Origin: Haloarcula salina
Lineage (GTDB): Archaea > Halobacteriota > Halobacteria > Halobacteriales > Haloarculaceae
Direction: 5' to 3'
Length of the DNA: 64,000 nucleotides
Assembly (NCBI RefSeq): GCF_010119195.1
Contig: NZ_WRXL01000005.1
Coordinates: forward strand, 124,001-188,000
Positions 42,457 through 50,330 of the stretch are shown piece by piece. Each line of letters begins with the position of its first letter. Within the stretch, counting starts at the first letter, position 1. Both the position numbers and the translations under genes were made by a program. A model generated the notes under the pieces. It saw only the letters and a program-made list of their open reading frames with translations. It made no database searches and had not been told where the DNA came from.

Positions 42457-44922
42457 TCAGTCGTCGCCGTCTCGCGCGTCGAGCGCGGCCCGCAGGTCCT
42501 CGTCGGTGAACGGCAGCTCGGTCAGGCGGACGCCGACGGCGTCGCGAATGGCGTTCGACAGCGCCGGCGGCACGCCGTTGGTCGGGAGTTCGGCGATGGA
42601 CTTCGCGCCGAACGGCCCCGTCGGCTCGTGCGTCTCGACGAGGATGGTCTCCATCGGCGGGTGGTCCGTCGTCCGGGGCATCCCGTACTGGCGAAAGCCC
42701 TGCACCTCGGGGTTGCCCTCGCCGTCGAACGAGAGGCCGCCGCTGGTGGCGTATTCGAGGCTCATGTGTTCGCCGCCCTCGATCTGTCCCTCGACCAGCG
42801 CGGGATTGATGGCGACGCCGCAGTCGGCGGCGAACACCAGTTTGTTCAGGTCGTACTCGCCGGTCTCCTCGTTCACCGTCACGTCGACGAACTGCGCGCC
42901 GTAGGGCGGCGGGCTCTCGTCGGTCGAGTGGTTGCCGTCGCCGAGGATGTGCTCGCGCTCGTCGTCGCCGTACGTCGCCTCGTAGCCGATCTCCTCCAGC
43001 GAGACGCGGTTCCCGGTTTCCTCGCTGTACACCGCGCCGTCGCCGGTGTCGAGGACCTCCGGTGGTTCGTCGAGCAGCGTCGCGCCCCACTCCAGCAGTC
43101 GCTCCTTCGCGTCCTCGGCGGCGTTTTTGACCGCGCGACCGCTGATGTAGGTCGTCGAGGAGGCGTACGCGCCGTAGTCGAACGGCGTCAGGTCCGTGTC
43201 GGCGGCGACGACGACCACGTCTTCGGGGGGACAGCCGAGCACCTCCGCGGCGATCTGCGAGAACATCGTGTCCGCGCCCGTCCCGGTGTCGACGCCGCCG
43301 ACCTGGAGGTGGAAGCTCCCGTCCTCGTTCATCTTCACCTGCGCCGCACCGAGTTCCTTGCCGGCGACGCCGCTGCCCTGGGCGATGAGGGCCATGCCGA
43401 CGCCGCGGTGGCGGTGATCTTCATCTGGCTGGTCGAGGTCGTCGTAGCCGATGGCCTCCTTCCCGCGTTCGACGCACTCGCGGATGCCACAGGAGCGAAT
43501 CGTCCGCTCGAACCGGTCGTCGTCTTTCAGGATGGCGACGCTGCGGTCGAGGTCGCCCTCGCGGACCGCGTTCCGCAACCGGAACTCGATCGGATCGAGG
43601 CCGAGGCGGCGGGCCACCTCGTCCATGTGGGACTCGACCGCGAAGTGACCCTGGGGAGCGCCGTAGCCCCGCATCGCCGCACCCATCGGGAGGTTCGTGT
43701 GGACCACGTCGCCCGAAAAACGGACGTTGGGGACCCGCGGGTAGATGGGGAGCGGTTTCGTCCCGACGTTGTTCGCGACGGTCATGCCGTGCGTGCCGTA
43801 GGCCCCCGAGTTCGACAGCGTGTAGAGGTCCATCGCCTCGATGTCGCCCTCCTCTGTGACGGCGGTCTTCATCCGCATCCGCATCGGGTGCCGGAAGCGA
43901 AGCGCGGTGAACTCCTCCTGCCGGGTCATCTCCAGTTTGACCGGGCGACCGGCCGCGAGGTGGAGCGCGAACGTGATCGGCTCGATGGCCATCTCCTGTT
44001 TCGAGCCGAACCCCGCGCCGATTCGCGGTTTCGTCACGCGCACGTCGCGGATGGGCACGTCGAACAGGTGCGAGATCTGCCGGCGCGTGTGGAACGGCAC
44101 CTGCGTCGCCGTGATGAACACGTGGCGGTCGTCCTCGTCGGTGTAGGCGATGGTGGCGTGGGGCTCCGGGACGCAGTGGGACTGGTACGGCGTCTCCCAC
44201 TCCGTCTCGACGACGTGGACGCCCTCGCCGGCTTCCGCCGCGTCGAACGCCGCGTCGACGTCGCCCAGTTCCCCCTCGAAGTGCGATTCGAGGTTCCTCG
44301 CGTAGTCCGCGCCCGATTGCTTGTTCTCCACGTCGTCCGTCTCGAACAGCTGGGGGGCGTCCTCGTCTAGCGCCGCCTCGGGGTCGAACACCGCGTCGCG
44401 TTCGCGATACTCGACTTCGACTTTGCGGGCCGCCCGGTCCGCTGTGTCGGGGTCCTCGGCGGCGACGGCCGCCACCGGGTCGCCGACGAACCGAACGTGC
44501 TCGCGCAGGACGGTCAGGTCCCACGGGCTCGGTTCGGGGTAGGACTGGCCCGAGCTGGAGTACAGCGTGTCCGGGACCACGTCGTCGAACGGCGTGATGA
44601 CCGCGTAGACGCCGTCCATCGCCTCGGCGGCGCTGGTGTCGACCGACTCGACGTGGCCGTGGGCGATGTCGCTGCGCACCACTTTGCCGTGGGCGAGGTC
44701 CGGAAAGCGGTCCCGGTAGTCCGCCGTGTAGCGGGCCTCGCCGGTGACGATCTGTCGCGCGTCGTCTTTCTCCTCGTCCGTCGTGATGGCCTCTCGCTCG
44801 TCCGGTGCCTTCCGGTCCGGTTCTCTCGCCGCGCCCTCCACCGTTCCGCCGGTGGCCTCCTCCTCCGCCCGTACGCCGTCGGGTCCGTCGTCGAGGTCCG
44901 ATGCGTTGTCCGAGTCGCTCAC
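42457..44922 (-). CDS. Molybdopterin-binding subunit of a molybdenum hydroxylase, copy 1
   Basis: An 821-residue large subunit of the xanthine dehydrogenase family. A 50-residue acidic N-terminal tail precedes VTGEARYTADYRDRFPD. Cofactor-binding regions are PRIGAGFGSKQEMAIEP, AAMRGYGAPQGHFAVESH and QGSGVAGKELGAAQVKMN. The catalytic glutamate is in GAKSIAELPTNGVPPALSNA near the C-terminus. It lies immediately downstream of its FeS partner (4-bp overlap). Selenium-dependent purine or related oxidation is inferred from SelD, YqeB and YqeC. No FAD subunit is nearby. Confidence 0.92.
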   Translation of the reverse strand: MSDSDNASDLDDGPDGVRAEEEATGGTVEGAAREPDRKAPDEREAITTDEEKDDARQIVTGEARYTADYRDRFPDLAHGKVVRSDIAHGHVESVDTSAAEAMDGVYAVITPFDDVVPDTLYSSSGQSYPEPSPWDLTVLREHVRFVGDPVAAVAAEDPDTADRAARKVEVEYRERDAVFDPEAALDEDAPQLFETDDVENKQSGADYARNLESHFEGELGDVDAAFDAAEAGEGVHVVETEWETPYQSHCVPEPHATIAYTDEDDRHVFITATQVPFHTRRQISHLFDVPIRDVRVTKPRIGAGFGSKQEMAIEPITFALHLAAGRPVKLEMTRQEEFTALRFRHPMRMRMKTAVTEEGDIEAMDLYTLSNSGAYGTHGMTVANNVGTKPLPIYPRVPNVRFSGDVVHTNLPMGAAMRGYGAPQGHFAVESHMDEVARRLGLDPIEFRLRNAVREGDLDRSVAILKDDDRFERTIRSCGIRECVERGKEAIGYDDLDQPDEDHRHRGVGMALIAQGSGVAGKELGAAQVKMNEDGSFHLQVGGVDTGTGADTMFSQIAAEVLGCPPEDVVVVAADTDLTPFDYGAYASSTTYISGRAVKNAAEDAKERLLEWGATLLDEPPEVLDTGDGAVYSEETGNRVSLEEIGYEATYGDDEREHILGDGNHSTDESPPPYGAQFVDVTVNEETGEYDLNKLVFAADCGVAINPALVEGQIEGGEHMSLEYATSGGLSFDGEGNPEVQGFRQYGMPRTTDHPPMETILVETHEPTGPFGAKSIAELPTNGVPPALSNAIRDAVGVRLTELPFTDEDLRAALDARDGDD

Positions 44923-45515
44923 GGCTCGCCCCCCGAGCAGTCACAGCCGCCGGGCGGACAGCCAGAGTCGAGCGTGCCGCCGGCCGCGGTGTCAGGCGGT
45001 GGGTCTCCGTCGCTCGGCGGCCCGCCGTCGGTCGCCACCGCCCGGTCGACGTCCATCCGATCGGCGGCGTCCAGCACCGCCTCGACGATCTTCTTGTATC
45101 CGGTACACCGACAGAGGTTGTCCGAGAGCGCCTCGCGGACCTCCTGCTCCGTCGGATCGGGGTTCTCGTCCAGTAGCGCCTTCGAGCGCATGATCATCCC
45201 CGGGATACAGAAGCCACACTGCAGCGCGGTGTTGTCCACGAAGGCCTGCTGGACCGGGTGCAGGTCGTCCTGCTCGCCGAGTCCCTCGATGGTCTCGACC
45301 GATGCCCCTTCGGCTTTCGTCACGGGCGTCACGCACGACAGCGTCGGGTCGCCGTCGACGTGGACCGTACAGAAGCCACAGGCCCCGGTATCACACCCGC
45401 GCTTCGCGCCGGTGTAGCCGTTGGCCCGCAGCACGTCCAGGAGGGAGTCGGACTTCGACGCCTCGAACGTCTCCGTCTCGCCGTTTACTTCCAGTTCGAT
45501 TTGCATATGGCTCAT
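44919..45515 (-). CDS. [2Fe-2S] subunit of a molybdenum hydroxylase, copy 1
   Basis: About 198 residues from the ATG at 45515 (MSHMQIE; 45506 is an alternative). The first cluster motif is KRGCDTGACGFCTVHVDG with a later Cys at TLSC, and the second is QCGFCIPGMI with NLCRCTGYKK. Both are complete. The standard subunit ends near residue 155. An extension of about 40 residues ends in a cysteine-rich tail, GCPPGGCDCSGGEP. It pairs with copy 1 of the large subunit. It carries electrons from the Mo site to an unknown acceptor. Confidence 0.92.
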   Translation of the reverse strand: MSHMQIELEVNGETETFEASKSDSLLDVLRANGYTGAKRGCDTGACGFCTVHVDGDPTLSCVTPVTKAEGASVETIEGLGEQDDLHPVQQAFVDNTALQCGFCIPGMIMRSKALLDENPDPTEQEVREALSDNLCRCTGYKKIVEAVLDAADRMDVDRAVATDGGPPSDGDPPPDTAAGGTLDSGCPPGGCDCSGGEP

Positions 45516-45609
45516 CAGCTCGCTGACTATATCGGCTACGTGACGCCCAGAACCGTAAATAGCTATCGCGGACAGTGGCTCGCACACGGGAATCTGTGAC
45601 CGCCGTCGG

Positions 45610-48099
45610 TCAGCGCTCGTCCAGTTTCTCGCGAATCTTCGCCGCGGTAATCGGCATCTCCTGGATACGGACGCCCACGGCGTCTCGGACGGCGTTCGAC
45701 AGCGCCGGCGGGACCGTGTTCGTCGGCACCTCTGCGACGGACTTCGCGCCGAACGGGCCGGTCGGTTCGTGGGTCTCGACCAGGATGGACTCGATGGGCG
45801 GCGTCTCGGTGGCCGACGGGAGGTGGTACTCGTCGAAGTCCGAGACCTCCGCGCGGCCCTGGTCGTCGAGCGTAATACCCTCGCTGACGGCCAGCTCGTA
45901 GCTCATGTGGTTCGCGCCCTCCACCTGGCCCTCGGCCATGCCGGGGTTGATGGCGACGCCGCAGTCGACGGCGACCGCGAGCTTGTGCACGTCGAACTCG
46001 CCGGTCTCCTCGTCCACCGTCACGTCCACGAACTGGGCGGCGAAGGGCGGCGGGCTCTCCTCGGTGCAGTGGGTCCCCTTCCCGAGGATGTGCTCGCGCT
46101 CCTCGTCGCCGTAGGCCGCCTCGTAGCCGATGTCTTCGAGCGTGACGGAGTCGCCGGTCGCCTCGCTGTACACCGCGCCGTCGCCGGTATCGAGGTCCGC
46201 GACGGGCTCGTCGAGCATCCTGGCCCCCCACTCCAGGATCCGCTCCTTCGCGTCCTCGGCGGCCTTCTTGACGGCCATCCCGCTGATGTAGGTGGTCGAG
46301 GAGGCGTACGCGCCGTAGTCGAACGGCGTCACGTCCGTGTCCGAGGAGCGGACGACGATCTGGTCCTCGTCGCAGCCGAGCACCTCGGCGGCGATCTGGA
46401 GGAAGGCGGTGTCTGCCCCGGTTCCGATGTCGACGCCGCCGACCTGGAGGTGGAAGCTCCCGTCCTCGTTCATCATGAGCTGGGCCGCGCCGAGCTCGTC
46501 GCCGGCGACGCCGGTCCCCTGGGCGGACAGCGCCATGCCGACGCCGCGGTGCAGGTGATCTTCATCGGGCTGTTCGATGGCGTCCCAGCCGATGGCCTCC
46601 TTGCCGCGTTCGATGCACTCGTCGAGCCCACAGGAGCGGATGCGTCGCTTCGCGCCCTCGCCGCCCATCATCCCGGCGATCTCGTCTAAGTCGCCGACCT
46701 CCATGTAGTGGCGCTGTCGGAACTCGACGGGGTCAAGATCGAGGTCACGCGCCACCTCGTCGAGGTGGCCCTCCAGCGCGAGCGTCCCCTGCGGTGCGCC
46801 GTAGCCCCGCATCGCGCCGGTCTGGGGCGTGTTCGTGTGGACGATGTCGGCCTCGAAGTGGACGTTCGGGACCTTCGAGTACAGCGGCAGCGGCTTGCTC
46901 CCGACGTTGCCCGCGACGGTCATGCCGTGGCTCCCGTACGCGCCGGTGTTCGACAGCGCGTAGATGTCGATGGCCTCGATGTCGCCGTCGTCGGTGACGG
47001 CGGTCTTCGCCTTGACTTTCATCGGGTGGCGCGAGCGCATCGCGTAGAACTCCTCCTCGCGCGTGGCCTCGTACAGCACCGGGCGGTCGGTGGCGAGCGA
47101 CAGCGCGAGCGGAATCGGCTCGACGACCATCGCCTGCTTGCCGCCGAACCCGCCGCCGACGCGCGGTTTCTTCACCCGGATGTCACGGATGGGGATGTCG
47201 AAGAGGTGCGCGAGCTGTCGGCGCGTGTGGTTCGGGACCTGCGTGCTGGTCACGAGGACGTGGCGGTCGTCCTCGTTCCGGTAGGCGAGCGACGTGTGCT
47301 TCTCGACGTTGGCGTGGGACTGCCGGATGGTCACCCACTCCGTCTCGTGGACGTGCACGTCGTCGCCCTCGAAGGCGCTCTCGGGGTCGCCGAGTTCGCC
47401 CTCGATGTTCGCCATGCGGTTGCGGTCGTAGTCGTGGCCGACGATCTCGTTCTCGACCTCCTCGTCGCCGAACAGCTGCGGCGCGTCCGCGTCGAAGGCC
47501 GCCTCGGGGTCGGTGACGTAGTCATACTCCTCGTATCGGACCTCGACGGCGTCGGCGGCGGCCCGGGCCGTCTCGGCGTCCTCGGCGGCGATGGCCGCCA
47601 CCGGGTCGCCGACGTAGCGGACGTGCTCGGTCAGGACGTGCATGTCCCACGGGCTCGGCTCGGGGTAGGACTGGCCGGCGCTGGTGTACTTCGCGTCGGG
47701 GACCGCGTCGGAGTCCGGCGTGAGGACGGCTTCGACCCCGTCCATCGCCTCGGCCGCGCTCGCGTCGATGTCGGTCACGCGGCCGTGTGGAATCTCGCTA
47801 CGGACGACCGCCGCGTAGGCGAGGTCCGGGTAGCGCTCCTCGTAGTCGGCGGTGTACTTCGCCTGCCCGGTGACGAGCTTGCGGTCGTCGTACTTCTCCG
47901 CGCGCTGTGAGACGCTGTCGCGCTCGCCCGGCGCGAGGTCGTTGTTCGCCGGCTCGTCCCACTCGAAGGGGTACTGCTCCAGTTCGGCGAGGTCCTCGGC
48001 GGCGTCGGACTGCGAGGCCGTCCCGCCGTCCGTCTCGGCCCCGTCGGCGTCCGTCTCCGCTCCGTTCCCGTTCGCCCGCGTGTCGGCGTCGTCACTCAT
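45610..48099 (-). CDS. Molybdopterin-binding subunit of a molybdenum hydroxylase, copy 2
   Basis: About 829 residues from the ATG at 48099. It is clearly paralogous to the copy at 42457. It has a long acidic N-terminal tail, then VTGQAKYTADYEERYPD, PRVGGGFGGKQAMVVEP, GAMRGYGAPQGTLALEGH and the catalytic Glu in GAKSVAEVPTNTVPPALSNA. Full-length with no in-frame TGA, so no selenocysteine. Its start overlaps its FeS partner by 8 bp. The substrate (xanthine, hypoxanthine or another N-heterocycle) is not decidable by reading. Confidence 0.92.
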   Translation of the reverse strand: MSDDADTRANGNGAETDADGAETDGGTASQSDAAEDLAELEQYPFEWDEPANNDLAPGERDSVSQRAEKYDDRKLVTGQAKYTADYEERYPDLAYAAVVRSEIPHGRVTDIDASAAEAMDGVEAVLTPDSDAVPDAKYTSAGQSYPEPSPWDMHVLTEHVRYVGDPVAAIAAEDAETARAAADAVEVRYEEYDYVTDPEAAFDADAPQLFGDEEVENEIVGHDYDRNRMANIEGELGDPESAFEGDDVHVHETEWVTIRQSHANVEKHTSLAYRNEDDRHVLVTSTQVPNHTRRQLAHLFDIPIRDIRVKKPRVGGGFGGKQAMVVEPIPLALSLATDRPVLYEATREEEFYAMRSRHPMKVKAKTAVTDDGDIEAIDIYALSNTGAYGSHGMTVAGNVGSKPLPLYSKVPNVHFEADIVHTNTPQTGAMRGYGAPQGTLALEGHLDEVARDLDLDPVEFRQRHYMEVGDLDEIAGMMGGEGAKRRIRSCGLDECIERGKEAIGWDAIEQPDEDHLHRGVGMALSAQGTGVAGDELGAAQLMMNEDGSFHLQVGGVDIGTGADTAFLQIAAEVLGCDEDQIVVRSSDTDVTPFDYGAYASSTTYISGMAVKKAAEDAKERILEWGARMLDEPVADLDTGDGAVYSEATGDSVTLEDIGYEAAYGDEEREHILGKGTHCTEESPPPFAAQFVDVTVDEETGEFDVHKLAVAVDCGVAINPGMAEGQVEGANHMSYELAVSEGITLDDQGRAEVSDFDEYHLPSATETPPIESILVETHEPTGPFGAKSVAEVPTNTVPPALSNAVRDAVGVRIQEMPITAAKIREKLDER

Positions 48100-48664
48100 C
48101 GCAGCCACCCCCACAGCAGCCACCCGCGTCGGCGGGCTTTCCCATAGCCGTGTCGTCTGCCGGTTCGCCACCGATCGGCCGGCCGCCGTCGGCGGCGACG
48201 CCCTCCTCGCGCATCCGACCCGCGGCGTCCAGCACCGCCTCCACGGGCTTCTGGTAGCCGGTGCAGCGACAGACGTTGTCGTCGAGCGCCTCGCGGACCT
48301 CCCGCTCGGTCGGATCGGGATTCTCGTCGAGCAGCGCCGTCGCCTGGACGATCATCCCCGGAATGCAGAAGCCACACTGGACGGCGAAGTTGTCCACGAA
48401 GGCCTGCTGGACCGGGTGCAAGTCGTCCTGCGTGCCCAGCGACGCGACCGTCTGAACGTCGCTGCCCTCGGCCTCGGTCGCAGCCATGCCGCAGGCCATG
48501 CGGACATCGCCGTCGACGAACACCTTCGACGCGCCGCAGGTGCCGCCGTCGCAGCCGCACTTCACGTCGATGTGGCCGTGCTGTCTCAGTACCGTCGCCA
48601 GGTCCTGCTCGGACCCGGCTTCCACTGTCGTCGTCTCGCCGTTTATCGTGAGTTCGATGTCCAC
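48092..48664 (-). CDS. [2Fe-2S] subunit of a molybdenum hydroxylase, copy 2, with altered cluster
   Basis: About 190 residues from the GTG at 48664, which has a GGAGG ribosome site on the minus strand. The N-terminal cluster motif is VKCGCDGGTCGASKV. The second half of the CxxxxCxxC pattern carries Ser where the third Cys is expected, while an extra Cys precedes the first. The second cluster (QCGFCIPGM, NVCRCTGY) is normal. A C-terminal tail ends in GGCCGGGCDE, again cysteine-rich. The altered cluster may have lower potential or a different ligand set. Confidence 0.9.
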   Translation of the reverse strand: MDIELTINGETTTVEAGSEQDLATVLRQHGHIDVKCGCDGGTCGASKVFVDGDVRMACGMAATEAEGSDVQTVASLGTQDDLHPVQQAFVDNFAVQCGFCIPGMIVQATALLDENPDPTEREVREALDDNVCRCTGYQKPVEAVLDAAGRMREEGVAADGGRPIGGEPADDTAMGKPADAGGCCGGGCDE

Positions 48665-48966
48665 GGAGATCCCTCCGGTGCGCCGTTGGCACACCAATCG
48701 TAGCCGTTGAACGTCGGTGCACACCCGAGCGCACGATGACAGTGCGACGAATGTATCACTCGGTTCAGTCGGTCCGATAGCTGTCGTCTCTATGCTGGGT
48801 GGTACCGGCCCATATAGCTATGGTCCACAGGCGGGCCCCACCGTGGCGACTGGCGACCTGGAAGGCCGACACGGGCGGCGAGGCCGGAGACGGGGGGAGA
48901 CACACGCCTGCGTGTGTCGTGTGCCACATTTGCGAGGAGGGCGCACACACGGCCGGAGGGGGCCGG
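48665..48966. other. Intergenic region upstream of xdh copy 2, with operator candidate
   Basis: About 300 bp. On the minus strand, CTATATGG at about 48812-48820 is a TATA candidate and implies a leader of about 125 nt before the GTG at 48664. The inverted repeat at 48899-48918 lies roughly 85 bp upstream of it. No gene seen. Confidence 0.5.
48899..48918. promoter_or_regulatory. Perfect 9-bp inverted repeat operator candidate
   Basis: GACACACGC and GCGTGTGTC with a 2-bp spacer form a perfect inverted repeat. The half-site is identical to those at 32262-32270 and 61330-61338. Another GCGCACACAC occurs at 48941-48950. It lies upstream of the copy-2 hydroxylase operon. Confidence 0.55.
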
Positions 48967-50199
48967 TCACTCGGCGGCCTTCGTCCGGACGGCTTCGAGG
49001 AGGACCTCTGCGCCGGTGACGACGTCGTCCCACTCGGTGAACTCGCTCTCGCGGTGGCTGATGCCGTCGACGCTCGGAACGAAGATCATGCTCGTGGGCG
49101 TGATCTTGTTGAGGTAGTTCGCGTCGTGGCCCGCGCCGCTGACCAGCCGCGTGTACTCGCAGCCGACCGTCTCGGCGGCGTCGACGACGGTGTCGATGCA
49201 GTCCCGGTCGAACGGGTCCGCGTCGACGCGCATGATCTGCTCGACCTCGTAGTCCAGGCCCTCGCGCTCGGCGGCGTGGGCGATCTCTCGCTCGATTCGC
49301 TCGACGGCCGCGTCGACCGCCGCGTCGTCGTACGAGCGGAAGTCGAGCGTGAACTCCACCCGCTCGGGGATGACGTTGATGGCGTTCGGCCACACGTCGA
49401 CGCTGCCGACCGTGCCGACGAGGTCCGTGCCCTCCGTCGCGGTGATGCGCCGGACGGCCCGCGTCACGTCCGCCGTCGCGACGAAGGCGTCGTGGCGCAT
49501 GTCCATCGGCGTCGGCCCGGCGTGGTTGGCCTGTCCCTCGAAGGTGACGTTCAGCCAGGAGAAACCGAACACGCCCTCGACGGCGGCGACGGGGAGCCCC
49601 TGCTGTTCGAGGAACGGTCCCTGTTCGACGTGCAACTCGAAGTAGCAGTGGAGGTCAGCGGCCTCGCAGGGACCGTCCCCCTTGTAGCCGATGCGCTCCA
49701 GTTCCTCGCCGAACCGCTTCCCGTCCTTGTCCTCGCGAGCGTACGCGTAGTCGAGGTCGAACACGTCGCAGTAGACGCCGCTGCCGAGCATGTCCGGCTG
49801 GAAGCGCACGCCCTCCTCGTTGCTCCAGGCGACGACCTCCAGCGGGCGTCGCGTCGTCTCACCGGCGTCGTTGAGCGCCTCGATACATTCGAGCGCTCCG
49901 AGGACGCCCACGACGCCGTCGTACTTGCCGCCGTTGTACTGGCTGTCGATGTGCGAGCCGAACAGGACCGGGTCCGCGTCGTCGTCTCGTCCCTCGCGGC
50001 GGCCGAAGATGTTGCCCATCTCGTCGAAGCGCACGTCGAGGCCGGCCTCGCTGAGCCACTCGACGAGCGTGTCGCGGGCCTCCAGGTTCGCGTCCGAGAG
50101 GCTGGGGCGATTGACGCCGCCGTTCTCCGTCGCGCCGATCTCGCTGAACGCCTCGAAACGACGGCTGAACCGCTCGCTGTCGATGCTGACCTGTGCCAT
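48967..50199 (-). CDS. M20-family amidohydrolase (allantoate/N-carbamoyl amino acid type)
   Basis: About 410 residues. Metal-ligand motifs of the M20 peptidase-like amidohydrolases are present: FGSHIDSQYNGGKYDG (about 85), AWSNEEGVRF (about 125), HVEQGPFLEQQG (about 190) and a dimerisation-domain segment NHAGPTPMDMRHDA. The family includes allantoate amidohydrolase (AllC), N-carbamoyl-L-amino acid hydrolase and YgeY-like enzymes. In this setting it would split a ureido acid made by purine-ring opening. The TATA candidate is at 50226-50234. Confidence 0.85.
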   Translation of the reverse strand: MAQVSIDSERFSRRFEAFSEIGATENGGVNRPSLSDANLEARDTLVEWLSEAGLDVRFDEMGNIFGRREGRDDDADPVLFGSHIDSQYNGGKYDGVVGVLGALECIEALNDAGETTRRPLEVVAWSNEEGVRFQPDMLGSGVYCDVFDLDYAYAREDKDGKRFGEELERIGYKGDGPCEAADLHCYFELHVEQGPFLEQQGLPVAAVEGVFGFSWLNVTFEGQANHAGPTPMDMRHDAFVATADVTRAVRRITATEGTDLVGTVGSVDVWPNAINVIPERVEFTLDFRSYDDAAVDAAVERIEREIAHAAEREGLDYEVEQIMRVDADPFDRDCIDTVVDAAETVGCEYTRLVSGAGHDANYLNKITPTSMIFVPSVDGISHRESEFTEWDDVVTGAEVLLEAVRTKAAE

Positions 50200-50330
50200 T
50201 GGGTAGCTGTTCCGGGGCGCGCTCTTGAATATTTCGCCGCCCCCGACGGCCGCCCCGTGTCTCACTTGCGGCCGCGACACAGACGCAAATCACCGAAAGA
50301 GCCAAACGGCTATTCCGCAAGAATGGGGGT

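Noticed and set aside
42457-48099. Selenocysteine in the hydroxylase large subunits
   Set aside because: Both reading frames are full-length without in-frame TGA, and no tRNA-Sec or insertion element was seen. The selenium link is to the cofactor, not to a selenocysteine codon.
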